DNA of 64,000 nt from Amborella trichopoda. Its lineage: Eukaryota; Streptophyta; Magnoliopsida; Amborellales; Amborellaceae. The notes beneath the pieces are model-generated. The model did no database searches, was not told the DNA's origin, and saw only the letters and a program-made list of their open reading frames with translations. Shown here in pieces: positions 1 through 12,448 of this stretch; within the stretch, counting starts at the first letter, position 1, and every line of letters begins with the position of its first letter. Location of the stretch: the NCBI RefSeq assembly GCF_000471905.2, contig NW_006497023.1:882712-946711 (forward strand), read 5' to 3'. Made by a program: the position numbers and the translations under genes.

Positions 1-1261
1 GGCATGCAAGATAGGATCACCGCTTAACTGAGATGAACGACTCAAGCTGCTATGATAACTAGACCTCTGAACTTGGGCGGCTAAGGCTACCTGACCCTGA
101 CCTTGATTAGATGATCTATCCCTAGGGTTAGGGTATTCTCTTGCCCCAGCATTGGACTGAAAGAGTGAAGGAATGCCATGACTACTGCCAGAGGGAGTCT
201 ACCCTCTAGGTAATCTTTGGCTCAAGTGATGACTAGAACTAGACCCCCGGCATGTAGTGGGTTGGATTGGCATACTAACAGCCCTAGGATGATCCTGGTT
301 TTATTCAAAATGTTGGACTTAGCCTATGGCTTGAGCCTCTGACCTAACTTTCCTACATTGCGTACGCTGGATGGTGTATCCTCTACTGAGGAGGTCTTGA
401 AAGTAAGCATGCACTTTGGGATTGTCTTTATATCAAGTTACATCAAAACTCTGACCTTCACCGGTGATGGGTTTCTAGAGTAGACTTTCTCTAGTTGTAT
501 ATGAAACTACTAGCCCACTAACTGTTTGATTGCCAAGACTCAATGTTGGGTTGCTATAAGACCATCGGGGTTCATTTGACTGAGATCGGCTGACTCTGAG
601 ATTTGGGCCGGGGCCTTATTCTTGTTGTGCCAACTAGATTTGAGATTAACCCCTATGTCTTGGAGGATTGCCCCGGCTTGATCCCATGACTATTTATGGT
701 ATTACGAACCTTATTAATCTGTTGGCTCGTGACTTCTAAAGGTGGCCTTGAAGGCAGCTTGGACGGTTAGGTTTGGTTTTATGCGGGTCGAGAGTCGGCT
801 CACTGATACGACTGCTATGGATGATCTGTGAGGGAGCACTGTGACGAAACCTCTCGGACCGACTGGGTTCTATGTATCTAGATTGAGCAGTGGCCATGGG
901 GTTGGCTTTACTCTGCCATGGGTCATAATTCCTGGACTTGGTGAGTTCTAGACTCGATGCCTCATGGTAGACCTATTATGTCCCTAGGGGCAAATCCCTA
1001 ACTAAGATCTAGGCTAAGACAAGACTGGATGAAACCTATTTGACTCAATGGGTTTTGGTTTAAACCCTGAGCTAGGGTAAGCCTAGTCTAACTTTAGAGG
1101 CAACTCTAAGGTTAAACCTATGCTAGAACCTAGACCTAGACTAGATGGGTACGAGTCTCGGCTCGAATCTAGAGTGGATCTGGGTTCATACCTGGTTGTG
1201 AGCTTTGTTTAGACCTGGACTTAGTTGAGTGCAATCCAGGGCTTAGATCAAGAGGGTTGTG
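1..1261. other. Degraded sequence, possibly gypsy internal region on the minus strand
   Basis: No intact reading frame is present. Read on the minus strand, positions about 480-300 give short gag-like stretches broken by stops and frameshifts. This fits an old gag region, because a minus-strand primer-binding site and 5' LTR lie further up at 3071-4405. The assignment rests mainly on that position rather than on clear protein similarity, and the stretch could instead be unrelated repeat DNA. Confidence 0.3.
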
Positions 1262-1620
1262 ATAATAAGACCAGGTGTGGACCCAGATTGGATCAAAGTT
1301 GGTTTAGGCATGAGCCCTTGGCTCGAACAAAAAGGGGGCCAAGATTCGAACTTGGGTGTGATCCAAGTTCGAACTTGGGCTAAGCTGAGTATAAGCCTGA
1401 ACTTGGACCCAGAGAGTTCTGATGATCAAACTAGGTGTGGACCCGGATTGAATCAAGGATGGGCGAGGAATGAGACTTCGACTCGAACCCAAAGGAGGCT
1501 TAAGTTCGGACCAAGGGGAAACCTGGTTCAGATCTGGGCTAAGCTGGGTACAAGCCTAGACTTGGATCTAAAGAGTTCAGCTCGGACTAAAAGTGGGTCC
1601 GGAATGGGATCTAAGATTAA
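1262..1620. repeat. Diverged tandem repeat, period about 160 bp
   Basis: The phrase GTGTGGACCC-GATTG appears near 1275 and 1435, and a decayed version appears near 1593, so the period is close to 160 bp. Two nearly full units and a partial third are visible, and a weaker partial unit may lie upstream at 1187-1261. A 124-codon open frame here exists only because of the repeat and shows no protein similarity. Confidence 0.7.
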
Positions 1621-2284
1621 CCAAAAAAAATAAGGAAGCAAGCACACGAAAACGCTTGACCTAATATGATTATAGGTAGGCTTGGCTTGAGAGTGGGTTC
1701 CAAACTATTGAAATGCGGCTAGGCTGATGTAGGTCCCCACATAGGTCCTGCCCTCTTGTTATAGGATGTTCACTAGGTCCTACTATACATGAAGTTTCTT
1801 TGAGGCAAAGGATTACGGAGGGGCTCTCATAGTTAAAGTTACGCGAATCCCAACCTCCTCGGCTCACAATGCTAGGTTCCCCTCACGTCGTTAATGCGGA
1901 CTTTGGGAGTTTTTAAAATATTTGTTTGCTAGTTTTTTTGGCACTCCTGGTCGGGTGTTTGCTACAGTATGTAAAGAATCACACAATTAAAATAAACTTA
2001 TGCACACAATGCACACAGAACAAGAACGGAAATAAGTGAGCGCTAGACACTGATCGTGCTTAGAGATGCGTGCTTCCAGGCGAAACTCCCTTGAAACACA
2101 TTATAGATGGAGGGGTAAGCAACCCCTAAGAAAGTAAAGTCAGAACAATGAGACCAGGCATGGTCCGTCCTATGTCGAGCCTTGCCCGAGTCGAGGGTGA
2201 CTCGAACGGGACACGGTTTAGGGAGGATGCAAGCAGCCCTCGATGTATATTTTTTTTATTTTTTTTTATTTTTATTTTTTTTAA
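1621..2284. other. Non-coding stretch, no feature recognised
   Basis: No coding similarity is seen. The stretch probably belongs to the leader of the minus-strand element whose LTR lies at 3099-4405. It ends in a T-rich run at 2250-2283. Confidence 0.4.
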
Positions 2285-2965
2285 CCTTGATGAAATAAAG
2301 TTAAACTAATTATGGTTAAAGCAGGGAAAACATGGTTTCAATCAAAATTAACAAACTAAAATAAAATAAAATATTAAAAAACAACATAGACCTATCTGTA
2401 GCAAAATATTTTTTTGGTATTTTTAAAAGTTTTATTTTGCTTTGAAATATTGTGGACAGTCACAAGAGAGTCCCAGGACCCAGCCTAAAAAATTTCATAA
2501 AACTCTAACTTTGGAGAAGGGGGGCACCAGAGGGCGTGTCGCCCTGGACCTGGGCGGCATGCCTTGTGTCGCACAAGGCAAATAGGGTCGCCCAAAAAAG
2601 CTGATTTTTTTTTTTATATATATGTTTATCTTAATAATATTGATGAAATAAGACAACTTTAAACTTGGAATAAGTATGAAAAAACTTATTTATGACGAAA
2701 TAAATTAAAACAGAGTAAAGTAGAATAGTGTAAACAGAACAGCAAAATATTTGTTTGATATTTTTCAAATTTTAATTTTGCATTAAAGGTTTGTGGTAGT
2801 TACAATAAACCCCCAGGAATATATTTGCAAAGTTTCAGAAAATTCTAAAAAATTTTCAGTTTGGTCGACACGGGGAGTGTTGCCCTGGATCTGGGTGGCA
2901 CTGGTGGTGTCGCCCAAGCGACACGGCTGATGTCACCGAGAAAAATCATATTTTTGAAGCACCAA
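2285..2965. repeat. Tandem duplication of about 340 bp in a retrotransposon leader
   Basis: Two diverged units (about 2285-2625 and 2630-2965) share the same order of landmarks: a TTGATGAAATAA start, an AAAATATTT-T-TTTGGTATTTTT block, a TTGTGG block, an AGTTTCAxAAAA-TCTAA block and a GC-rich end (GTGTCGCCC...GGGTGGCA). They lie directly internal to the PBS at 3071-3090, so they occupy the untranslated leader of that element. The GC-rich end motif recurs inside the LTR itself. Confidence 0.7.
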
Positions 2966-3070
2966 AACCCAAGATCCTTGTTATTGCCAACTTCTTAGAC
3001 TTTTTGTGACTGAAAACAGTGAAAAACGATGAATAAAAATTGTATTTTGGCTATTGAATCAAGCTCGAAA

Positions 3071-3090
3071 TGCTCCACAGTGGGCGCCAA
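3071..3090 (-). other. Primer-binding site of a gypsy-type element
   Basis: The minus strand reads TTGGCGCCCACTGTGGAGCA, a form typical of the PBS placed just inside the 5' LTR of plant Ty3/gypsy elements. It lies 8 bp from the proposed LTR end at 3099. This fixes the orientation of the element as minus, with its 5' LTR at higher coordinates. Confidence 0.75.
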
Positions 3091-3098
3091 ACTATTTA

Positions 3099-4405
3099 TG
3101 GTGCAAAATCAGATATATCTGGTAGTGAAGATCTCTCGAATCTTGACACATTAAACTAATAAAAAATAAAATTAATAAAATAATGTGGTAGAGAAGGTGG
3201 GACAAATTGAATTCAAATCTGAGGCCAGATATGCTCGGAAACGTGCAGATCTACTCTCATATCTATGACAGGGCTAGCATAATCCAAGACATTAAAAAAT
3301 ATGATTTTGAAGAAAACAAACAGATCAAAATAAATTGAAAACAATAAAAGAAAAATAGATAAAATGGAAGAAAATGGTACCGAATGGGGCCGAATAGCCC
3401 GGAACTCCCAAGCCTTTTAGTGCTCGCCCGTATCAGAACCGATCCACTTTTTTCTCTATGATCCGGATATTAACCATCAAGTCTTTTTAGTATCAGGTGG
3501 TTATGCCCTATAGATGGTTCTAGGTGTCCTAGGTCTAGACTCTCTCAGGCTTAAGGGTAGAAGTTCCAGGAGGTTGGGGGTTCCTTGAAGCTATCTCTAG
3601 GTTTTCTAATCTCTATGAGGTTTCTTTCTCTATCTCTTCTATTTCTTCTTTCTCTGCTAGGGATTTTCTCTCTTTCCCCTCGAAATTCCACGAAAAGACA
3701 GTTTATAGGGGTCAAAATCCATTGGGAATGATATCCTCCCGCAACAAAGAAATCCCCCCAGTCAAAAACAAGTTTTTAGAGGTACGAATCAGGGTGGCAT
3801 GGGCCGTGTTGCCTGGGCAGCGCGATTCGTGTCGCCTGGGCAGCACTCCTTGTGGCGCCAGAGTGGCACGGGTCGTGTCGCCTGGGTGGCACGCCTGGTG
3901 TCACCCACACCAATTTTCATCCAAATTGACATTTTTCACATCTGGTGTGTTCCTTAGTATGTTGTGAATCTCTCCATGAAATTTGGATTACAACAAATTT
4001 TTTTATTATTTTTAATGATTTGTTTGGTAAAACAAGGCAATTGTAAGATGACTTGGGTGAAACACCCTTTGTCGCCTGGGTGGCACGCCCCATGTCGCCT
4101 AAGCTAAAACTTGTCCAAATTCATGTTGCTTAACTTTAATTCTTCTTCCTCGTCTTGTGAAGCTCTTAGAAAAAATTTGGGTCAAAACGGATTTGTTTAC
4201 TATTTTTAATGATTTATTTGGTAAAACAGAGCATTTAGAGAAATTTGGGTCAAAACAAGGTTTCTACAGGCTTTTGAACAGGCAAATTGGTTTTGGGTTG
4301 CAAGGTAGGTTGTGTGAACTATAGATTTGGGTCTACTAGGTTAAGTGCGATCCTAAGGGTTCAGGAAACCATAGAACTTGCCAGATTTAAAATGGGGTGT
4401 TTACA
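3099..4405 (-). mobile_element. 5' LTR of a gypsy-type element, inserted into element A
   Basis: On the minus strand it begins TGTAAACACCCC and ends ...GCACCA beside the PBS, giving TG...CA ends and 1,307 bp. Its sequence includes several copies of a GC-rich motif (around GTCGCCTGGGTGGCAC) at 3795-3905 and 4070-4110. At 4405/4406 it cuts abruptly into the gag of element A, so it entered after A. The other half of A and the 3' LTR of this element are not in the window, so a target duplication cannot be checked. Confidence 0.7.
3701..3707 (-). promoter_or_regulatory. Candidate TATA box of the LTR
   Basis: The minus strand reads CCTATAAAC about 700 bp into the LTR, a usual place for the U3/R border. 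Only the motif and its position support it. Confidence 0.4.
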
Positions 4406-6845
4406 AGGCAAACTACTTCTTGTGTGTCTGTTGTCCAGCTTGTTCTTCGATTTATATTTTTAGAGAGCGGGAACCTGTTGTAGGACTGATGCTTGCCCCC
4501 AGCCTGAGATGTTTGTGCCTTGGAGAGGTCCAAGGTTTGAGGGGTGGCTTTCTTAGTATCAGTCATGGTGACAGCCACACTAATCACCACCTTTTGCTAG
4601 TTTCCCTGATTGTTGGAGCGGGAGTTCGAGCCAGAGGGTTGCTAACGAGACCCTGGTGCCTGGATAGACCTTCTATACGAACTGCTTTAGAGATGAGCTC
4701 TGACATGGAGGGTGGATTGGAGGCCTCAACCTGCAGGAAAATTTCGGGCAACATATTTCGTATGTAGGTCTGAATTGCTTCTTTTTCAATTATGCAACTG
4801 GCATGAAAGGTTGCCAACTCTCTCCATAGAGCGATGAACTTGTCAACTGGCTTACTAGGGTCTTTAGTCAAAGTGAGGAGCTTGATGGTTTCCACAGTTC
4901 TCTGGACTTCATACAAGAGTTGGTAAAACAACTGCTCCATTTATGGCCATGTGTGCACCGAGTTTAGAGGAAACTGAGCATACCACTGGAAGGTTGGCCC
5001 TTCGAGTGTCTCAACGAACTGACGGAGGAGGAGTCACCGGTCGGTCGTCATCGCTCGACAGGCCACTTGGAAGTGAGAAGTATGCTGGCACGGGGATGTA
5101 GTACCATTGAATAGGGGGAGCTTCCATTTTTGGTAGTTTGGGGGAAACGGCACCTTATCGATGTACGCGGGGTACGACTTTGGTAAAGCGGCACCTCTTG
5201 CATGCTTAGGACCTTGTTCTTGAGACTGTGGGTCACCATGGCATCTATATCAGCTTGCGAAACCATGCGGGAAGCAAAGTTGTCTTGGAAGACCGGTTGG
5301 GGACTTTGCTTAGGAACTGTTTCTTCACCAAACGCGGGATCGGTCTCATGGTGAGAAGAAGGGAACCTAGAGGTTTCTAGGCGATCCATCTTTTCGAGGA
5401 TGGACTCCATCATTTCCTCGAACATGTTCATCCACTCTTCTTGGGCATCATTCGGCTCGTTGATCACCATGACACTGACCATTTCTTCTGGAGGGTCAGA
5501 GCCAAGTGGAGTAGTGGACTGCCGAGGACAGGTTGTTTGCAAGGGCTCAACATGCCCCGACTAGACTCGAGCCTTGTATGCCGATCGTGTGAGGACCGGT
5601 TCTTGACGGTCTTGGGACTGTGATTTCTTGATAGTAATCACTGAGCAATATTCTTGAACTTACTCAGGTTCTGACATCTGAAGAGGGAAAAAGGGATTAT
5701 GAGGCAGGAGGTCATCAAAGGTGGTAACCTCAACGACCTCAAGGCCTCTTTGGCAAGGATTTGTAGGCCTCACTTTTGCTTGTTCTTGAGGCTGTGATGG
5801 ACTTCACTCCAGGACCAAGCCTAAGATTTGGACTGCCCCATCTTTCTTGAGCAAGTTAGGGTTGTGTCCATTATTTGGAGCAGAGAATAGGGTCCAAGGA
5901 CGCAAGGCAATCTGGGTTGCAGCATTAGAGGTTGGAGGCTTCTGCCTGACATCAGGTCTTTGCCTCGAATTACCTTGTGAGGCCTCCCTGCATGCCTGAC
6001 TTAAGGCGGCTGAATCATGATGGTACTATAAGGGAAAACCTTGGAGTACCAAGTCTCGAGGTGCTTGCTTGGTGAAGGAAGAGTGATAGAAGAAAGAACT
6101 GGTTCATGACTCCGCCTGAGTAAAGATCGGGGAGGAACTCGCAAAGCTGGTGTGTGTGCACCTTTAGGGTTAGCTGTCCGGGTGACTTGGGGGTCCGCCC
6201 AGGCTCGATTAGCTAGCTCAACCTTAGGAGGTCGAGACCCATGAGCTTGTGTCTGTGAGGGACCGGGTGGGAGGGTATCGGTCACAGGGTAAAGATGTAT
6301 GTGCTGAGGGGGAGGACAGAGCGGTCGACCCTCGTATGCTTGAGCTGACGCAGGACTGGCGCTGCCCTGAGCTATGGGATGCAGATGCATGGCGCGTTCG
6401 GGGTTAGGTTCAAGAAGGCCTTGCCTTGGAGGTGAGCTCAAGGAAGCATGAATGTTTCCCCGAGGTGTTGCTGGAGTTGTTGGACCACGAGCCTTTAGGT
6501 GTGAGCGAGAGGTAGAGACCGTAGGGTCTCTGCCTCGATGTGTCGAGCCTCTAAGTGTAGAGGTTCGGAGTGGTGAAGGAGTATGTGGGGTTGCCTTATG
6601 ACGACCTTCAGAAGCGATGCAACCTAGTTGCCTCTTGCAAAAGTGATCGGGGTAGCCTTCTTGCATACCTCAGCAATGTGACCGGCAAGGGACTTGCCAG
6701 TAGCAAGGTGCGTGCTGTGTGCGGTAGCAGTTGTGCAACTAATGCGAGGGGCCTTAGTGGAGGGTCCACCAAGGTGAGGAAGCGAGGGCTCAAGGACCTT
6801 CAAATCCCTTCTCGCATCAGTTCAGGAAAGAACCTTGGAGCCAAA
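4406..6845 (-). pseudogene. gag: Gag of Tat-type gypsy element A, truncated and broken
   Basis: Gag is the retrotransposon capsid protein. Reading the minus strand from 6845 downward there is a low-complexity, proline-rich leader (about 6845-6001). Next is an acidic segment containing EEMMESILEKMDRL (5542-5048). Then comes the Retrotrans_gag core (about 5050-4584), recognised by QWYAQFP, a heptad-like FYQL-YEVQRTVETI and a conserved LWRELATFHA followed by EKEAIQTYIRNMLPEI. The same blocks in the same order occur in elements B (23480-23064) and C (about 35650-35260). Several stops and frameshifts make it non-functional. It is cut at 4405 by the LTR of another element, so protease and any passenger are absent. 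The family assignment is firm. The exact start codon is not determined. Confidence 0.8.
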
Positions 6846-7040
6846 CTGTGAGTCTTGACACAGAAGAAGTGTAGGAAAGGAAGCTTGAACAGTTCGCTTC
6901 CCCGAGATGGTCACCAGTGTGGGGATGAGAAAATCCCCAACTTGGATAAATAGGTTGAACAAACTAGATGCCATAGAATGTAGTGCAGAAAATAAATGGT
7001 GATACTCATCAAGCAAGAGCGAACCAACGAAGGGGCAATA

Positions 7041-7060
7041 AGTCCCCAGTGGAGTTGCCA
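7041..7060 (-). other. Primer-binding site of element A
   Basis: The minus strand reads TGGCAACTCCACTGGGGACT. This is very like the arginine-tRNA type PBS found in Tat/Ogre gypsy elements. It sits 3 bp from the LTR end at 7064 and defines the internal side of the LTR. Confidence 0.85.
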
Positions 7061-7063
7061 AGC

Positions 7064-10000
7064 TGGTTAGGTGCCTCGATCTCGCCTCCCCGGATCTAGG
7101 TAATCGGGTGACAAGTGTCACGAGTTTAGAAGACCAAGGACTTGAGATCACTCTCTCAGGAACCTCGTTAATAGAACAAGGGCAGGTGTCCAACTAGTGA
7201 GAGAGGAATTTTGGATGTGAAGTGGGGACCAACCTCACTTGGGTCCGTGACTTACTCGGGCTGACTCGAGTGGATGCCCTCTTAGATCACGACAGAAAGC
7301 CTCCCAACTGCTTAAGCTAGTTAGGAATCACCTCCCTTGACATGCAATCTCCTTGTTTTCTGCACAACACTATCTTGGTTAACTTGTACGATAAGTGAGC
7401 CGAAGGAGACACCCTTGTCTTAGGGCAATGCACACTCATATGGAAAAAAAGATGAGAAATTAGGGCAAAGAAGTGGAATGTTTGAATAAAGGTTGAAAAG
7501 AGAAGAGAACTTGATGAAGGCACGAGACTAACATCATAGCTGGATAGTGACCGACTCAGAGTGGTAGCAAGATGAGCATGGTACTCAAAACCAGCATGAT
7601 GGCAATAATACTCAAACTGAGGTGGATATGACCGTCCTAATCTTGTGTGGCAGTAAGACGCCCATGGTACTCAAGATCAGCACGACAATAATACTACTCG
7701 ACAACCAGACCGCTATGGCAGTGTTGGATTAAGTCAACCCTCAACCAACTAAGGAGAGAAGAGAATGAGAATAAGGCGCGAGGCGGTGAAGAGATGGGTT
7801 CCCGACGGCACTAAGCATCGCCACCCACAACCTTGGGGTAGCAGTGTCATGGCCCTTGGATGGCGCTAGACACTGCTACACACGGTTGGAGGGCGAGCAA
7901 TGAACTACAGGTGGCACTAGGCATCGTCGTTAGTAACACGAGAAGGTAACACGCCCCATCACAGGCAGCAATAGCCTCTTGTGAAGCGAGGGGTGATAGC
8001 CCCTTGTGAAGCATGCGGTGATAGCCCATTGTCAAGCATGCGGCGATAGTTCCTTCTGAGGCACAAGGCGATAGGCATGGGACCCAAAAGAAACCTACCA
8101 ATGACGATGGGCACTGAGTGCATGAAGGAGGCCTGCGGAAGGCGATGGGCACCGAGCGTGAGAAGGAAGCTCACGGAAGACGATAGGCACCGAGTGCGCG
8201 AAGGAAGCTCGTTGATGGTGATAGGAACCGAGCGCACAAAGGAAGCTCATGGACGGCGATAGGCATCGCCATCTACGATAGGCATCGCCATTTGCGATAG
8301 ATGCCCAACAAGGGAAGACCTCTGTGGGTGGTAATAAGCTTTGCCGTCTGTGCTCCTCACTGAGAATTCAAGAACACATCTGCGGACGGCGATGAGCAGC
8401 GCCATCAGCAAACCTCGCTGAGAAATATAGATGAATGAAAAGGAGGGGAAAAACGTTCGTGCATGGTGCTGCCATCGCCATGCGTAACCTGTGATGCCAC
8501 TGGAGCGGGAAAAAGAAAAGAAAGAGGCATGCACGACATTGGCACTGCCGTGCAGGGCCTCAGAGGGAGGCTCTGACGAAGAAGAAAGAGAAGAAGAGAG
8601 AGAAGAAGAAAGAGAAGACAAAAAGAAAAGAAAAGAAAATAAGAGAGAAAAAGATTTACCTAGAGCCTAGAGGTACCGTTTCAAAATTTTCTCTCTCCTT
8701 CCTCTCCCTCTCCAAACGTGACCCAACAATAAGAAGCAAGAGAAAAGTTTCTAAGCAAAGTTCTCTTTGGCGAAGGGTCTGCGTACAATGGTAGTACGTG
8801 TTATACATAGAGTTGTGCCCAAACGTGAGTGGATTGATCAAAATTAAAACTAATTACCAGAAATTAAAATTTAATTAAATTAAAAATTATTAGAAAATAG
8901 GGTGCAAAATGACTGATTTACCACTTCCTAACAATTTTTGGAATTCCAGAACAGTCCCTGTGCTGCCCTAGAATGTGCGTGATCATGGATGATCCGGGGT
9001 TGTTCTGATGCCAGTTTGATCGAAAGATAATTGTTCACTTGTAGGGATTGGCATGGCGATCGATTTGATAACAACTTCAAGCCACAGATCGTGTTTTTAG
9101 GCCACGATCATGCGACTTGAAATTTGGATGAATCTTGAAACTTCAGATCGATATTGTGCTCATTCCTTGATGTTTTTCTGTTATTTCTTCATTGGATCAC
9201 ACTGAGCATGTCATCATGATCGCATGGCAACAAACGTAGCTCGATTTTGTGTCTAGAGGAGGATTTTAAAACTTTGGAGTTTTTGCCGGAATCTTGGATT
9301 CCGGTGCCAGAATTTTAAGTCCCTTCTTCAGCTTCATGTGAGGAATCCGATCGTTCATCATGTATGGGATTCGAACTAAAGATTGTCTTGGACCTTACAC
9401 ACGTGATGAAACTTGTTTTACATCGATCGGGTTCTTGAGAGCCGTGATTTGACCGCTCGAGCGAGGCACAACGCTGCTGATTTATCTGCAACTTTCTTCA
9501 CATATCAACAACTTCTCTCTAGTGTTTCTTCTCCATCAGGCGTCGTCATCAGACATACCACATATCAAAATGCTCGTCTTGACAAGATGAACATGCTTAC
9601 AAAATTTGAGCATGATCCGACTCAAGATGGGTGAGATATGAGCATTGCAAGTCACTGTTCGTGACTGTTCCTTTAATGGAGCTTAGTTGCAGGGTGGCCG
9701 CACGGGAATAGTGTGTGGCTCCTCATATTTTGATCTTTTATCTATAACTTCTTCTTGGAACGTCCGTTTAAAATGAAATTTGACCCCTGGGGGTTCTCAA
9801 TTGTGTCGAATCCAATGAAAGTGGTCCAATAGCAATTTGAGACACCGAAAATATAGTTCTAGTTATAGGGTCCGTTTCAGGGTGGGTTGATTCTGCTGAA
9901 ATTGTTTCTTTGTCTACACTACTTTAGACATGTTGGATTGTGACGAAACTTAGCAGGAGGCCTTTTGAAGTGCTTATGAAGAATTTGACTAGTTTTGGGG

Positions 10001-10107
10001 CCATTTTGAAATAGTCGAAATTTCCACTGTTTGTTAGGATTTATAGACCAGCTTCTCCCTTTTATTCCGCATCGGGGACCCATGATGATGAAAACTGTCT
10101 TCTAACA
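7064..10107 (-). mobile_element. 5' LTR of element A (3,044 bp)
   Basis: On the plus strand it runs from TGGTTAGGTGCC to ...TCTAACA. The same ends bound LTR C (37329-40679) and solo LTR D (59015-61614), and LTR B shares the first end. Shared internal landmarks include the block GAGAGAGGAATTT, the block GCCCTCTTAGATCACG, a GA-rich tract, and a distal section with the phrase GTTCTGATGCC and repeated fungal-like but plant-derived non-coding sequence. A TATA-like element (minus strand TATGTATAACA) lies near 8800-8812. No coding content is seen. The 5 bp after the end (ATAGC) would be the target duplication, but the partner side is missing. Confidence 0.85.
7860..8560. repeat. Short tandem and stem-loop repeats inside LTR A
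   Basis: Three kinds of unit follow each other. One of about 30 bp is built on TGTGAAGCATGCGGTGATAG (7975-8070). One of about 41 bp is built on GAAGGAAGCTC-GGACGGCGAT (8120-8260). The third is a set of imperfect palindromes such as GGCGATAGGCATCGCC. A hairpin of the type GCACGACATTG-CACTGCCGTGC lies at 8530-8555 and recurs in LTR D at 60058-60080. Confidence 0.65.
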
Positions 10108-10879
10108 ATAGCACCTGAGAACCTTGAGGAGACATCACTTTGAATTTCAGTGGAGGGTGTTGGTCTTGCATGACAGTCATCCGCATTTTGGGAGCATCCT
10201 TGGCTTATCGGCGTGAGACTCTTGTTTTTGGTGAGTTCTTATAAATGAACTCTTTAGCATGGAATCCTTGTTAGCCGCCTTGTTGATTTTTATGACTTTG
10301 GGTACTTTTCAAGGATGGACCCATGATGTTGGAATTTTCTTAAGCTCTTTGTGGTTCCAATAGCATGGTACTGACTCGTAAACTACTAGGCTTTCCTTGT
10401 CTAGATTGCTGGCTAAAGCTGCCTGTGAAGGCGAGCGCTGCATCAACTTGCTTATTGGTTCAGATGCCCTTCCGGGTTTTCACCTGAACAGAGAGGGAAG
10501 TGGCACTGTAGAGTAGTATTCACCAACTTATTTTTTATTGGGCTCTTTTACCCTTGACATCTTGGTCACGTTTGCCTTTCTTTCCATTTTTAATCATGGT
10601 TCTATTGTGGGTTTTCACCATGCCCAGCTTTTTCTTTACAAAATGGTCTTACTCATGGTTTCATGACCATGCCCGTTTGTCATTTTTACTCACGACGCCC
10701 TTTCGGGTTTTTACCGTACCCGTTTCTCTTTCATTTTCTTTGAGAACTTTTACCCATGGTTTCATGACCATGTCTTCTCATTTTTATTTTCTACTATATA
10801 TATATAAATAAATGGCAATGAATTGGTGGTGTTTGAATGATGATAAAAATGAACGGTGGTTTGCAAGTTAAAGATGGGA

Positions 10880-11430
10880 AATTGGGGTGGTTTGACCCAC
10901 TGGTATAGGGGTGAGCTTTTGTGGGAAATGAATGGGATGGCAATGGAAGGTGAGACTCACTGGGGAATGGCATGAGTTTTTTATGAGGGATGAAAGGTTG
11001 ATGGTGGAATATGTGATTCACTGGGGTAATGATTTGGGAGAGGGTGCTGCTTGCCTGAGGTTGGAACAAGTGTTTGGGTGATGAGGGTAATTTATTGGGG
11101 GATGGCGAATTTCACGCATGATGATGGGGATGATGAGGTGACAATGGTTTGATGGTGGATATGGAGGCGAAAGATGGGTTTGGGGTGGTTTGACCCATCA
11201 GGTAATTGAGAGTGGTGAGCAATGTGACTCACTGGGGATGATGAGCATGGATGTGCGTGATGAAGGGAATAATGAGGGTGAGGATGGTGTGACTCATTGG
11301 GGTTGGTGAGTCACGGTGGCACGTGTACATGGATGAGGTCACGGGGACGTGACTTGACCCACTGGGGGAAAAGCATGCGCATCTAGGGTAGCACATGGTA
11401 AGGGAGGGCTTAACTCGATCCATTGGGGAA
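10880..11430. repeat. Nine scattered copies of a TGACYCACTGGGG motif
   Basis: Variants of TGACCCACTGGGG / TGACTCACTGGGG occur near 10892, 10955, 11010, 11090, 11191, 11226, 11292, 11355 and 11416, spaced about 35-100 bp apart. They lie in sequence rich in GGTG and GATGA words. They look like the worn remains of a minisatellite. Confidence 0.6.
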
Positions 11431-11852
11431 GGAGGTATGCACACACGGAGGGGGCATGCACGAAGAGGGTGAGGCTCTAGGCTCGGTGCATTAGGCCTTG
11501 GCTTGGTGCGAGAGGCTAGGCCTGGCACGAGGGTGAACGAGGGTAACAACCCGGGTTCGAGCTCGGGGCAAAGAATGGATTGGCCCAGCTCATAGAGAAG
11601 GAGGCATGCGAGGGTGCACACGGAAGCTAGTGGGGCAGCACGCGTGCGTGACACACATGACAGGAATGCATGTGGTGGCTGGGTGGGAGAGACGCGCGTG
11701 TGATGCGCACAAGAGAGGAGTGCGTGTAGCGGCTGCGCAGGGAGACGCGCACGAGAGAGGAGCACGTGAGACGGCTGCATAGGGGAGACGAGCCTTCGGG
11801 CTTGTCTCGGGCTCTTGGCCCGGCTTGGCCCAGTTCGGGATGAAGGATTGTG

Positions 11853-12065
11853 CAGCCGGCGGCTGCTAAGGGGCCTCAAGCTCGGGCTCGGGCTCACAGC
11901 CCAGCCCAGCTTGTCTATGTGACAACGGGGTGGGCAAGCGGCTGCTGCGTAGGGGCCTCGGGCTCAGGCTCGAGCTCACAGCCCGCTTGTCCCATCTGCG
12001 TGACAAAGGGGTGCGTAAGGAGCGGCTGCGATGGGACCTTGGGCTCGGGCACACGGCCCAACCCG
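11853..12065. repeat. GC-rich tandem repeat, about 85 bp, three units
   Basis: Each unit starts GCGGCTGC, passes through GGGCTCGGGCTC and ACAGCCC (or ACGGCCC), and ends near GTCTGxxTGACAA. The third unit is partial. Open frames on both strands here are by-products of the high GC content. Confidence 0.65.
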
Positions 12066-12438
12066 ACCCGTCTGCTTGCCTAAGAGGGAAAGAAAGATAA
12101 AATAGTCTGTTGGGCCCTATTTGTGCTCAAAGACTCGAAATTGAAGCTCATTTTGGACGGAAAGGTGACCCTCCCTGACCGGCAATTGTTTTTGCACGTT
12201 CTGACACCGATTTCGCACAATTCCGACACCGTTTGACCCCTTTTGACCGTTTTGCCCTTGACCCATTTTTGTTTTAACAAAGGGGTCTAAGGTCAGTTGG
12301 GTCTTTTTGCTTTTTGTTTTCGTAAAACATCCATTTTCTTTCCTGCTAATGACCCAAAAAGCATCATAGATGTGGGCGGAATATGGACTTTGTGAGGGAG
12401 AAAAATGGAAAGGGAAAAGGTAACTTTATGAGGTGGGG

Positions 12439-12448
12439 TATAAAAAGG
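12439..12448 (+). promoter_or_regulatory. Candidate TATA box
   Basis: TATAAAAAGG stands in a G-rich context and is followed 30-40 bp later by pyrimidine-rich sequence. It would fit the U3/R border of a plus-strand LTR. This is motif evidence only. Confidence 0.4.

Noticed and set aside
11229..12083. GC-rich frames of up to 222 codons on both strands
   Set aside because: High GC removes stops; low-complexity Arg/Ser/Pro content, tandem repeats, no recognised domain.
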